64,000 bases of DNA from positions 682,001-746,000 of the forward strand of contig CAJJBJ010000002.1 of NCBI GenBank assembly GCA_905182455.1, in the 5' to 3' direction. The notes below the pieces were generated by a model. It did not search any database and was not told the DNA's origin. It worked only from the letters and a program-made list of their open reading frames with translations. How positions within the stretch are numbered: the first letter of the stretch is position 1; each line of letters starts with the position of its first letter. The position numbers and the translations under genes were made by a program. Origin of the DNA: an uncultured Planktomarina sp. (lineage in GTDB: Bacteria > Pseudomonadota > Alphaproteobacteria > Rhodobacterales > Rhodobacteraceae). This document shows positions 1 through 8,356 of the stretch, piece by piece.

Positions 1-979
1 TTATGAACACTCTTTAAAGCTCTGGGAAGGTCTTGAACAAGATATCAATTATAACGCGATGATCAGCCAACGCGGTATCCTCAACTTGGTCCACTCCGAC
101 GCGCAGCGCGACGCCTTCACCCGGCGTGGCAATGCTATGATTTTGAACGGTGCTGATGCGGATCTTTTAAGCACAGAAACCATTCAAAAGCGCTACCCAT
201 TCTTGAACGTCCACAATGCACGCTTTCCCATAAAGGGAGGTTTGGCCCAACATCGTGGCGGCACAGTGCGCCATGATGCAGTCGCCTGGGGCTATGCTCG
301 CGCCGCAGACCAACTGGGTGTCGATATCATTCAAAACTGTGAAGTCACCGGCTTTCGCATCGAGGGAGGCAAATGCCTCGGAGTGGAAACCAACCTTGGC
401 TACATTGGCGGTGGCAAGATCGCCTCTTGCGTAGCCGGCTCATCGGGACGCCTTATGGCCAAAGCCAATATGCGACTGCCGATTGAAAGCCATGTTTTAC
501 AGGCATTTGTGTCTGAAGGGCTCAAGCCTGTGTTGCCGGGTGTGATTACCTTTGGGGCAGGCCATTTCTATTGCAGCCAGTCTGACAAAGGCGGCTTGGT
601 GTTTGGTGGCGACCTTGATGGGTATAACTCATATGCCCAACGCGGCAATCTGCCGGTGGTGGAAGATGTCTGCGAAGGCGCCATGGCCATTTTCCCAATG
701 CTAGGCAGGGTGCGGCTGTTGCGCATGTGGGGCGGGATCATGGATATGTCGATGGATGGATCGCCCATTATTGACCGTACACATATTAAAAGCCTCTATT
801 TCAACGGCGGCTGGTGCTATGGCGGCTTCAAAGCCACGCCCGCCTCGGGCTGGTGCTATGCCCACCTTTTGGCCACTGATACCCCCCATGAATTTGCGAA
901 AGCCTACCGATTTGACCGCTTTGAAAAAGGCTGGATGATCGACGAAAAAGGCGTAGGCAATAACCCACAGCTGCATTGA
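1..979 (+). CDS. mgdA: N-methylglutamate dehydrogenase subunit A (sarcosine oxidase beta-like), 5' partial
   Basis: The reading frame is open from base 2, so the start lies outside the window; about 325 C-terminal residues of a family usually near 415 are present. The sequence is that of a SoxB-type FAD oxidoreductase: the stretch after NYNAMISQRG and the glycine-rich end GGWCYGGFKATPASGW are typical of the FAD-binding DAO fold. It is followed 13 bases later by soxD-, soxA- and soxG-like genes. In sarcosine oxidases the beta subunit carries the substrate site. Because gmaS and mgsABC are in the same island, I infer that the complex oxidises N-methylglutamate (MgdABCD) rather than sarcosine. 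True sarcosine oxidase remains the alternative, and sequence alone does not separate them. Confidence 0.85.
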   Translation, partial: YEHSLKLWEGLEQDINYNAMISQRGILNLVHSDAQRDAFTRRGNAMILNGADADLLSTETIQKRYPFLNVHNARFPIKGGLAQHRGGTVRHDAVAWGYARAADQLGVDIIQNCEVTGFRIEGGKCLGVETNLGYIGGGKIASCVAGSSGRLMAKANMRLPIESHVLQAFVSEGLKPVLPGVITFGAGHFYCSQSDKGGLVFGGDLDGYNSYAQRGNLPVVEDVCEGAMAIFPMLGRVRLLRMWGGIMDMSMDGSPIIDRTHIKSLYFNGGWCYGGFKATPASGWCYAHLLATDTPHEFAKAYRFDRFEKGWMIDEKGVGNNPQLH

Positions 980-992
980 GAGGCGCACGGAT

Positions 993-1280
993 ATGATAAT
1001 TAATCACCCCATCCTTGGCCCACGTGACAGCGCCGAATTTACTTATATGGGCGATGCGGCCCTGTTGGACCGTCCTGACTGGCAGGCCAAAGATGCATTG
1101 GCGCAATTCATTAATTATGGTTATCTGCGCGACAATCCCGCCGGACCCCACCAAGAGCTTTGGTACCATGAGCAAGGGGACAGATCTTTTTTGGTCGTGA
1201 CGCGCGACACCACAACCCATGAAATTTCATCGGTTAAATTGGCAAACGATGTGGCACGCAGCCGGGGGCGCAGCACATGA
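993..1280 (+). CDS. mgdB: N-methylglutamate dehydrogenase subunit B (sarcosine oxidase delta-like), no cysteines
   Basis: A 95-residue SoxD-like protein, the usual size. It keeps the family signatures GPRDSAEF near the N terminus and ELWYHEQGDR...VTRDTTTHEI near residues 55-80. The family usually starts with a CPxCG-like motif and has GCR before the VxRDT segment; these supply zinc ligands in characterised heterotetrameric sarcosine oxidases. Here they are HPILG and GDR, and the protein has no cysteine at all, so the structural zinc is probably absent. It lies 13 bases after mgdA and its stop overlaps the mgdC start (ATGA), indicating coupled translation of the subunits. Confidence 0.85.
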   Translation: MIINHPILGPRDSAEFTYMGDAALLDRPDWQAKDALAQFINYGYLRDNPAGPHQELWYHEQGDRSFLVVTRDTTTHEISSVKLANDVARSRGRST

Positions 1281-4231
1281 GCCAGATCAATCGTCTCAAA
1301 GGTGGGCAAATTGACCGCAGCCAAACTCTAAACTTCACGTTTGATGGCAAGTTTTTTCAAGGCCATGCGGGCGACACACTCGCTAGTGCCCTTTTGGCCA
1401 ATGACGTTCGCCTTATGGGGCGTTCGTTCAAATACCACCGTCCCCGCGGCGTTTTAACAGCAGGCTCAGAGGAGCCCAACGCGATTATGGAGCTGCGCGA
1501 TGGCGCCCGCCAAGAACCCAACACCCGCGCCACCACGGCAGAGTTGTTTGACGGGCTCACTGCAAAATCACAAAATAAAATCGGATCTCTGCGCTTTGAC
1601 TTAATGGCGATCAATGACCGTTTTTCGAACTTTCTGACTGCTGGCTTTTATTACAAAACCTTTATGTGGCCTGCCGCATTTTGGGAAAAAGTCTATGAGC
1701 CAATCATTCGCAAAGCCGCAGGTCTGGGAAGCATCAGCTTTCAAGACGATCCAGATGACTATGACCGGGGCTTTTTGCACTGCGATCTGCTGATCATCGG
1801 GGCGGGTCCTGCGGGTCTGGCCGCTGCACTCACCGCCGGACGCGCAGGTGCACAGGTCATATTGGCAGATGAGGATTATACATTAGGCGGGCGCCTCAAT
1901 TCAGAGCGTTTCAGCCTCACAAATCAATCAGGTGCCGAATGGGCAGCCAAAACCGTGGCCGAATTAAACAGCCTACCAAATGTCAGGGTCATGGCACGGG
2001 CTACGATTTTGGGCGCATTCGATCATGGGATTTATGGCGCATTGGAGCGGGTGTCAGATCACCTGGCGGTTCCAGCAGCCGGAAAGCCTCGGCAAATCCT
2101 ATGGCGGATCTATACCAAGCGCAGCCTGCTTTGCGCCGGTGCCACAGAACGGCCCATCGCATTTGAAAACAACGATCGTCCGGGCATCATGTTGGCAGGC
2201 GCCATGCGCAGTTATGCCAACCGCTGGGCGGTGACCGCCGCGCAAAATGTGGCGGTGTTCACCAACAACGACGACGGCCATAAAACTGCCGCTGATTTGC
2301 ATGCTGCCGGTGTGAATGTGGCCGCTGTGATCGACATTCGCCACGACGCACCAAAGAGCCAAGACTATGAGGTCATTGCAGGTGGCCAAGTGACCAACAG
2401 CCGTGGCCGCTTAGGCCTCACCTCGGTTCAGGTCTCTTTGCCAGATGGCAGCACACGCAACTTGCCCTGCGGCGCCTTGGGCGTTTCCGGCGGATGGAAC
2501 CCGAATGTTCATCTGACCAGCCATCACCGTGGCCGCCCGGTGTGGAACGACGAAATTGCAGCTTTCTGCCCCCCCAAAGACGGCCCTGCAGGCCTCAGCG
2601 TTGCGGGCGCGGCTTTAGGTCTTTTCACGACTGCAGCTGCGCTGACCTGCGGCGCGTCGCAGGCCAATGCCATCTTAAAAGATCTTGGCATCAAGCAAAC
2701 CAACGTAAACCTGCCAAAGGCGGAAGACACTCTCGCTAATATGACGCCGTTTTGGTATGTCAAAGGCTGCTCTCGGGCTTGGCTGGATCAGCAAAACGAC
2801 GTAACCGTTAAAGATGTCAAACTTTCACACCAAGAAAACTTTATCAGCGTTGAGCATTTGAAGCGCTATACTACCTTGGGCATGGCCACAGATCAGGGTA
2901 AAACGTCGAATATGGGTGGCCTTGCCATTATGGCCGAGTTGACCGGAAAAACCATTCCAGAAGTTGGCACAACCATCTTTCGCCCACCCTACACCCCCAC
3001 AGCCATTGGTGCATTTGCAGGCCGGGATCGCGGCACAGATTTTCGCCCCACCCGCAAAACTCCTAGCCATAAATGGGCCGAAGAGCAAGGTGCGGTCTTT
3101 GTGGAAGTGGGCATGTGGCTGCGTGCGCAATGGTTTCCACAGGCAGGTGAAACCCACTGGCGCCAGTCCGTTGACCGTGAGGTTTTGGCCACTCGCAAAT
3201 CCGTGGGCATCTGCGATGTGACAACATTGGGCAAGATCGACGTTCAAGGCGCTGATGCTGTGACCTTCCTCAACAAGATATACTGTAATGCCTTTGCAAA
3301 GCTAGCCGTTGGGAAAACCCGCTACGGCTTGATGCTGCGCGAAGATGGGATTGCAATGGATGATGGCACCGCCGCGCGGCTGGCCGACGATCATTTTGTG
3401 GTCACAACCACCACCGCCAATGCGGTCTCAGTGTTTCGACATATGGAGTTTGCCCGCCAATGCCTTTGGCCTGACTTCGATGTGCAGCTGATCTCCACCA
3501 CAGAAGCTTGGGCGCAATATGCCGTCGCCGGGCCCAACGCACGTAACTTGTTGCAAAAGATTGTGGATCCAGAATTTGATCTGTCCAACGATGTTTTTCC
3601 CTTTATGGCCTGCGCCAATGTCACGGTCTGTGGCGGTTTGCGCGCACGGCTGTTTAGGATCTCTTTCTCTGGCGAACTGGCCTATGAGATTGCCGTGCCC
3701 ACCCGCTACGGGGACGCAATGATCCGACGCTTGATGCAAGCCGGCGAAGAGTTTGACGCTGTGCCCTATGGCACTGAGGCCCTTGGGGTGATGCGGATTG
3801 AAAAGGGCCATGCGGCTGGCAATGAGCTGAATGGCACAACATCCGCAGTGAACCTTGGCATGGGGCGGATGGTGTCTAAGAAAAAAGACAGCATCGGCTC
3901 GACCCTATCAGAGCGCAGCGGCTTGAACACCGATGACGCTTTGAAACTGGTGGGCCTAAGGCCGGTGGATCCTAAAAATCCGGTGCCGGCAGGCAGTCAT
4001 TTGATGACCAAGGGCGATCCTGTGGATGCGGCCCATGATCAAGGCTATGTGACTTCCGCCTGTTATTCGCCAAACTTGGGCTATTGTATCGCCTTAGCCT
4101 ATATAAAATCTGGCGACAGCCGCGAAGGTGAAATCATGCGGCTTGTCAGCCCTTTGACCGGATTTGACCATGAGGTGGAAGTCGTCAGCGCTCATTTCAT
4201 TGATCCCGAAGGGGAACGTCTGCGTGCATAA
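1277..4231 (+). CDS. mgdC: N-methylglutamate dehydrogenase subunit C (sarcosine oxidase alpha-like)
   Basis: A full-length 984-residue SoxA-type subunit. Residues about 15-100 form the ferredoxin-like N-terminal domain (GRSFKYHRPRG at 48-58). A dinucleotide-binding motif GAGPAG sits at 175-180 in a large FAD/NAD-type oxidoreductase domain. From about residue 590 to the end there is a GcvT-like tetrahydrofolate-binding domain with its C-terminal barrel. In the family this subunit channels the C1 unit released from the N-methyl group onto tetrahydrofolate, which fits folD and fhs at the other end of the island. ATG overlaps the mgdB stop. The frame is intact. Confidence 0.88.
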   Translation: MSQINRLKGGQIDRSQTLNFTFDGKFFQGHAGDTLASALLANDVRLMGRSFKYHRPRGVLTAGSEEPNAIMELRDGARQEPNTRATTAELFDGLTAKSQNKIGSLRFDLMAINDRFSNFLTAGFYYKTFMWPAAFWEKVYEPIIRKAAGLGSISFQDDPDDYDRGFLHCDLLIIGAGPAGLAAALTAGRAGAQVILADEDYTLGGRLNSERFSLTNQSGAEWAAKTVAELNSLPNVRVMARATILGAFDHGIYGALERVSDHLAVPAAGKPRQILWRIYTKRSLLCAGATERPIAFENNDRPGIMLAGAMRSYANRWAVTAAQNVAVFTNNDDGHKTAADLHAAGVNVAAVIDIRHDAPKSQDYEVIAGGQVTNSRGRLGLTSVQVSLPDGSTRNLPCGALGVSGGWNPNVHLTSHHRGRPVWNDEIAAFCPPKDGPAGLSVAGAALGLFTTAAALTCGASQANAILKDLGIKQTNVNLPKAEDTLANMTPFWYVKGCSRAWLDQQNDVTVKDVKLSHQENFISVEHLKRYTTLGMATDQGKTSNMGGLAIMAELTGKTIPEVGTTIFRPPYTPTAIGAFAGRDRGTDFRPTRKTPSHKWAEEQGAVFVEVGMWLRAQWFPQAGETHWRQSVDREVLATRKSVGICDVTTLGKIDVQGADAVTFLNKIYCNAFAKLAVGKTRYGLMLREDGIAMDDGTAARLADDHFVVTTTTANAVSVFRHMEFARQCLWPDFDVQLISTTEAWAQYAVAGPNARNLLQKIVDPEFDLSNDVFPFMACANVTVCGGLRARLFRISFSGELAYEIAVPTRYGDAMIRRLMQAGEEFDAVPYGTEALGVMRIEKGHAAGNELNGTTSAVNLGMGRMVSKKKDSIGSTLSERSGLNTDDALKLVGLRPVDPKNPVPAGSHLMTKGDPVDAAHDQGYVTSACYSPNLGYCIALAYIKSGDSREGEIMRLVSPLTGFDHEVEVVSAHFIDPEGERLRA

Positions 4232-4784
4232 TCTCACAGCTATAACCGCACTTGGCGGCACCGAACCACGCACCGACAAGCATGGTCCTATCACATTGAG
4301 CGAAGAGGCGGGATATGCGCTGGCCTCTGTGGCCGCGCGCAAAGGCGGGGAACGGGCGACCAATCTTGCCATTCGCCGGCTCATCGGCCCCGCAGCACCG
4401 AAACCAGGCCATGTGGCCGGCGACAAGGTCACCGCGTTTTGGAGCGGGCCTGATCAATGGATTCTGGAAGCGCCTTATGACAGCCATGAAACCCTATTTG
4501 CACAGGCCACTGCAGAGGTAAAAGGCAGAGCATCTGTCACCGAACAAACCAGCGGCTGGTGCCGGTTCGATCTGCATGGTGTAGGTTTGGCTGCGGTCTT
4601 GGAACGGCTCTGCGCGATCAATATGACTACGTTTCAGCCGGGCGATGCCACCCGCAGCAGCATTGATCACCTAGGTTGTTTTGTGGTCTGCCGGACATTG
4701 GAGCACATCTCGATCCTAGGTCCCCGCTCTTCCGCCGCATCACTGCATCATAGCCTTTTGACCGCGATGCGTTCGGCTTATTAG
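4224..4784 (+). CDS. mgdD: N-methylglutamate dehydrogenase subunit D (sarcosine oxidase gamma-like)
   Basis: A 186-residue SoxG-type subunit, recognised by HGPITLSEEAGYALASVAARKG and the later FDLHGVGLAAVLERL segment. The frame could open upstream at 4164, but that start would be buried in mgdC. I prefer the GTG at 4224, which overlaps the end of mgdC by 8 bases, has the purine-rich GAAGGGGAA about 9 bases upstream, and gives VHNLTAITALGG as in relatives. The gamma subunit completes the heterotetramer. It is the last gene of mgdABCD; the convergent regulator gene ends 15 bases downstream. Confidence 0.82.
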   Translation: MHNLTAITALGGTEPRTDKHGPITLSEEAGYALASVAARKGGERATNLAIRRLIGPAAPKPGHVAGDKVTAFWSGPDQWILEAPYDSHETLFAQATAEVKGRASVTEQTSGWCRFDLHGVGLAAVLERLCAINMTTFQPGDATRSSIDHLGCFVVCRTLEHISILGPRSSAASLHHSLLTAMRSAY

Positions 4785-4799
4785 GCAGGGTTAAGACTT

Positions 4800-5804
4800 T
4801 TAAACCGACGGCACCGGGCTGTTGTCTTGCACGCGATAAAGGTTGATCCGTCGGCGGTCCTCTTGCGGGGAGAGGCCGAAGGCATCTTTATAGTGTTGAA
4901 CCATCGGAGTTGTGGAGCCGTAGCCCACTTGCAGGGCAATTTGCGCCATGCTGTCTTTGGAATACATCACCAGCTGACGCGCGGCCTTCATGCGCATGGA
5001 GCGGTAGTAATGCGACGGGCTTTGTCCTGTCGCTTTTTTGAAACTACGTTCGATTTGCCGGGCAGACACGCCTACCTCATCCGCCACATCTGCCACAGAA
5101 ATGGGTTCTGTCAAATTCGCGGCGAAAACAGCGACCGCTTTGGCCACCACAGGCGGTAGGGTCGCATCGGTTGAGGATTGCCGGTAGGTCGGAATGCTTT
5201 GGCGCACCCCCTCGCCGCGCATCAACGGATGTTGGAACCAGCAGGCCACCTCAGTCGCCACATCCGCCCCCAGTCGGGTTTCAATCAATCGTAGTGATAG
5301 ATCAAAGGCAGCCGCCGCGCCTGAGGCCGTGTAGCGGCGTTGGGAGACCTCAATCACCTGATCGGAAGCCTCAACTTCTGGAAACTCCGAGCGAAACGCC
5401 GCCTCATAGCACCAATGCACTGATACAACCTGCCCCGCCATCACGCCTGAGCGCACCAAAGGAAACACGCCACCGCTCACACCGCCCAAAATCGTACCAT
5501 GACGTCCCAAGGTCCGCAGCGCGCCGTAGCCCGCCTTGGGATTGGAAAACCGGGCCATCGGCGGGCTGAGCAGAAACAGATGATCCGGCCTCTCAGCCTG
5601 TCCCAAAGCCATATCCGGCTCAAAACTGACTCCAGCGCTGGACCTAACTTTATCCATGGTCTCCGCATAAAGCGTCCAAGAAAAAGCGACTTGCCCTGAG
5701 ATTTCATTTGACGCACGTAGGGGCTCAATCATTGACGTCAAACAGGCCATAGGAAAACCGTCAAAGATCAAGAAGCCAATGGACTGGATTTTCATGTCAT
5801 TCAT
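4800..5804 (-). CDS. GlxA-family transcriptional regulator (DJ-1/PfpI-like plus AraC helix-turn-helix)
   Basis: 334 residues. The N-terminal ~170 residues form a class I glutamine amidotransferase-like domain (IGFLIFDGFPMACLTSMIEPLRA, shown here only as the family-type opening). Residues about 220-320 are an AraC-type double helix-turn-helix with SVADVADEVGVSARQIER and the second helix IALQVGYGSTTPMVQ. Relatives such as GbdR, SouR and CdhR control catabolism of betaine, sarcosine and carnitine, so control of the methylated-amine genes is plausible. It converges on mgdD and diverges from the XRE-cupin gene across 68 bases. The ligand cannot be told. M4 at 5795 is an alternative start. Confidence 0.85.
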   Translation of the reverse strand: MNDMKIQSIGFLIFDGFPMACLTSMIEPLRASNEISGQVAFSWTLYAETMDKVRSSAGVSFEPDMALGQAERPDHLFLLSPPMARFSNPKAGYGALRTLGRHGTILGGVSGGVFPLVRSGVMAGQVVSVHWCYEAAFRSEFPEVEASDQVIEVSQRRYTASGAAAAFDLSLRLIETRLGADVATEVACWFQHPLMRGEGVRQSIPTYRQSSTDATLPPVVAKAVAVFAANLTEPISVADVADEVGVSARQIERSFKKATGQSPSHYYRSMRMKAARQLVMYSKDSMAQIALQVGYGSTTPMVQHYKDAFGLSPQEDRRRINLYRVQDNSPVPSV

Positions 5805-5872
5805 ATTTATGATACTAACAGGAAAACCATGATTAAGATCAAGAGACCAAACTACAGGATCGGGATAGATTA

Positions 5873-6526
5873 ATGAATATTGTGAAAATATCGCCTGAGA
5901 TGGTTGGAAAACTGACGCAAGATCCGCATGTTGTCCGTGAAGAACGTGAAAAAGTGCTCGAAGTAGCTATTGGCCGTGAGGTGCGCGCCTTTCGCCGCCG
6001 CCAAGAGGTGACGGTCGCAGAACTTGCCGCCACAACCGGGCTTTCCATCGGTATGTTGTCAAAAATTGAAAACGGCAACACCTCGCCATCTCTCACAACG
6101 TTGCAAACTTTGGCCAATGCTTTGTCGGTACCGCTTACCTCATTTTTCCGCCGATTTGAGGAACGCCGCGAAGCCGTACACACCAAAACTGGTGAAGGGG
6201 TTGAGATTGAACGTGCCGGCACCCGCGCAGGCCATCAGTATAATCTGCTTGGCCATATCGGTGCAAATGCAAGCGGCGTTATTGTGGAGCCTTATTTGAT
6301 CACCCTAACCACCGAGTCAGATGTCTTTCCCACCTTTCAACATGGCGGCATTGAGACTATCTACATGTTGGAAGGCGAAGTTGATTACCGTCACGGCGAT
6401 GAGGTTTACCCTTTGAAGCCAGGAGACACGCTGTTTTTCGATGCCGATAGCGCGCATGGCCCTGAAAAACTGGTGCAATTGCCTGCGAGATATCTGTCGA
6501 TCATCAGCTACCCACAAAACACATAA
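5873..6526 (+). CDS. XRE-family regulator with C-terminal cupin domain
   Basis: 217 residues. An N-terminal extension of about 35 residues precedes an XRE/Cro helix-turn-helix (VTVAELAATTGLSIGMLSKIENG, about residues 45-67). A cupin barrel at about 145-210 includes TIYMLEGEVDYRHGDEVYPL and the LKPGDTLFFDADSAHGPEKL turn, with the histidines expected for a small-ligand or metal pocket. Regulators of this layout commonly repress or activate amine, amino-acid or polyamine catabolism. It is divergent from the GlxA-type gene and followed by the FMN riboswitch and ribH. A role in controlling this island is inferred from position only. Confidence 0.85.
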   Translation: MNIVKISPEMVGKLTQDPHVVREEREKVLEVAIGREVRAFRRRQEVTVAELAATTGLSIGMLSKIENGNTSPSLTTLQTLANALSVPLTSFFRRFEERREAVHTKTGEGVEIERAGTRAGHQYNLLGHIGANASGVIVEPYLITLTTESDVFPTFQHGGIETIYMLEGEVDYRHGDEVYPLKPGDTLFFDADSAHGPEKLVQLPARYLSIISYPQNT

Positions 6527-6601
6527 ATATTCTGATTTTAAGCACCTATTCTGCACGTTATGCCCTTGCAACGCGGGAAATTCAGCATAACATAAAAATG
6601 T

Positions 6602-6738
6602 TCTCAGGGCGGGGCGAAATTCCCCACCGGCGGTATGTGATTTTGAGATCACCAGCCCGCGAGCGCCCCAGAAATGGGGGTCAGCAGATCAGGTGCGATG
6701 CCTGAGCCGACGGTTAAAGTCCGGATGGAAGAGAGCGT
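6602..6738 (+). promoter_or_regulatory. FMN riboswitch (RFN element)
   Basis: The conserved blocks of the FMN aptamer are all present in order: AGGGCGGGGCGAAATTCCCC with CACCGGCGGTA (6606-6635), GCCCGCGAGCGCC (6655-6667), GGTCAGCAGATC...GGTGCGATGCC (6679-6702) and GCCGACGGTTAAAGTCCGGATG with AAGAGAG (6706-6735). It lies 78 bases before the ribH start. The spacer has a short GGGTGC/GCGCCC hairpin but no clear U tract, so control of translation initiation is more likely than termination. Confidence 0.96.
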
Positions 6739-6816
6739 GTGAAGATTGGGTGCGTTGCGCCCTATCTCTGCTCGTATTTCGCTTTGAGTAACGGAAGTGT
6801 TGCAAAAGGAAATACG

Positions 6817-7245
6817 ATGTCACAGACCCGATTTGCATTTGTAAAAGCCCAATGGCATGCCGATATCGTAGATCGCGCCTTTGCGGGGTTTCAAGACAGC
6901 CTTGGGGGGGAAGCCATCGATGTGTTTGATGTTCCCGGCGCCTTGGAATTACCGCTCATGGCACTAAAACTCGCCGCCACCGGACGCTATGATGCCATTG
7001 CCTGCTGCGCATTTGTTGTGGATGGCGGGATCTATCGTCACGACTTTGTCTCCAGTGCCGTGGTCGATGGTCTGGTGCGTGTGGGTTTAGACAGCGGTGT
7101 ACCGATTTTATCCGTTGTTCTGACCCCGCATCATTACCAAGAGACTGAGCATCACACAGCGATTTTCAGAGATCATTTCTACGCCAAAGGTCAAGAGGCA
7201 GGCCAAGGTGCGCGCGTTGTTGTGGATGCACATAAGCAGATCTAG
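6817..7245 (+). CDS. ribH: 6,7-dimethyl-8-ribityllumazine synthase, RibH2 type
   Basis: 142 residues; makes the lumazine precursor of riboflavin. [19 protein letters not shown] and [10 protein letters not shown] match the RibH2 subfamily known from Rhizobiales and Rhodobacterales. An in-frame GTG at 6739 lies directly behind the riboswitch, but the ATG at 6817 has AAAAGGAAA about 6 bases upstream and gives the expected N terminus, so it is preferred. The FMN riboswitch makes its expression depend on flavin demand. The neighbouring MgsC, MgdC, DmmB and Tmm are flavoproteins, which may explain its position in this island. Confidence 0.9.
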   Translation: MSQTRFAFVKAQWHADIVDRAFAGFQDSLGGEAIDVFDVPGALELPLMALKLAATGRYDAIACCAFVVDGGIYRHDFVSSAVVDGLVRVGLDSGVPILSVVLTPHHYQETEHHTAIFRDHFYAKGQEAGQGARVVVDAHKQI

Positions 7246-7271
7246 TTTTGGCCCCAAAGCAGGGCCCAAAC
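7245..7271. terminator. Possible stem-loop between convergent ribH and dmmC
   Basis: GTTTTGGCCC (7245-7254) pairs with GGGCCCAAAC (7262-7271), with one G-U pair and a 7-base loop. It sits exactly between the two convergent stops. There is no T run on either side, so it may only protect 3' ends. Confidence 0.35.
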
Positions 7272-7276
7272 TCAGA

Positions 7277-8344
7277 TTATTTCTGTAAAGCAGGCGTGCC
7301 TTGTTCATCAGGCCATACGCCAAAAGACGTCGGTAAACCGTCGTCATAGCGCGCCAAAAACTCCAACATCATGGACCGGTTGTCGATAAAGCCTTTGTAG
7401 GTCGCCAATTCTTCCGGAAGGTCCCGCACCACCCGATGTAATCTGCGGCCCCATTTTGGCTTGCTTACAATATCTTGGAAGGACATCAGGTAACACCGAA
7501 TGGGGAAAACCAATGCGTTGGACCGTGGCAGGCGGAAGAAGGTTTGCAACTCCACCCGCAAATGTTGCTTTGAGCCGAGGTTCTCAAGTGTCAGCGTGTT
7601 TTTTTGCACGCCCCATTTGTGGTAATTTTCAGGGCTGGTGTCCAACAGCGGGTTAACCGTCATCGTCCAGTTCAACCGCCGCGCCGGCGCACCTTGTTGG
7701 ATGCTTAGCAAGAACTTCAAAGCCCGTTTGAAGATGCCCTTTTCATGGGCCAGAGGCACAGGCGCATGCCACTCAAAGAAATTCATGCCAATGTCAAAAT
7801 CCAAGCTCCAATCCGCTTGGGTCGTAACCGTGCCCGCATCCATCCAGAGGTTGTCTTCACGTTGATCCAACACGCAGAAATCACCCTGGGTTTGGCGAGT
7901 GATATACTCCATTGGACCATAGGGCAGTGTGGTCTCATCCATGAAGACGAAATGATCTTCAATGCCCATGGGCTTGTTGATCCAATGCCATTTATTACCG
8001 TTTCGGTGCAGCTCAAACAGATCTGGGTAATCTTCAGATTTTGACACCATGATCAATTCTAACAGATCCCAACCGGCCAAGATCATATGCGGCAAGGATT
8101 GGCAGCGCAGCGGATCATCAGCCAAAACCATTGCGCGATCGCGCATCTCCGCCACATAATGCTCATCCACATCAAAGCGTTTTTCGTAGATGCTGTCCGC
8201 AGGACCGCCTTGGTGCTGTTCCATATTCACCGAATACATGTAGCTGTCTTCGTGGAACGGAAAAGGAAACCGATCTATCGCGCGCTGGGAATTGCGAAAG
8301 GAGTAGTCATCGCGAAACGTTTCATCATTGAATTGGATGGTCAT
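7277..8344 (-). CDS. dmmC: Dimethylamine monooxygenase, heme-dependent oxidative N-demethylase-like subunit
   Basis: 355 residues of the DUF3445/HODM-alpha-like family (heme-dependent oxidative N-demethylases). Family-type segments are FPFHEDSYMYSVN near the N terminus and LLSIQQGAPARRLNWTMTVNP in the middle. It is the last gene of a minus-strand set that matches dmmDABC, so I assign it as the subunit expected to hold the catalytic site that splits dimethylamine to monomethylamine and formaldehyde. The ATG at 8344 lies 12 bases after dmmB. The subunit letter follows gene order and could differ from published usage. Confidence 0.82.
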   Translation of the reverse strand: MTIQFNDETFRDDYSFRNSQRAIDRFPFPFHEDSYMYSVNMEQHQGGPADSIYEKRFDVDEHYVAEMRDRAMVLADDPLRCQSLPHMILAGWDLLELIMVSKSEDYPDLFELHRNGNKWHWINKPMGIEDHFVFMDETTLPYGPMEYITRQTQGDFCVLDQREDNLWMDAGTVTTQADWSLDFDIGMNFFEWHAPVPLAHEKGIFKRALKFLLSIQQGAPARRLNWTMTVNPLLDTSPENYHKWGVQKNTLTLENLGSKQHLRVELQTFFRLPRSNALVFPIRCYLMSFQDIVSKPKWGRRLHRVVRDLPEELATYKGFIDNRSMMLEFLARYDDGLPTSFGVWPDEQGTPALQK

Positions 8345-8356
8345 GACAGAAGCCTC

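Noticed and set aside
6739-6816. GTG start giving ribH a 26-residue N-terminal extension
   Set aside because: It falls directly behind the riboswitch in the expression platform; the ATG at 6817 has the ribosome site and family start.
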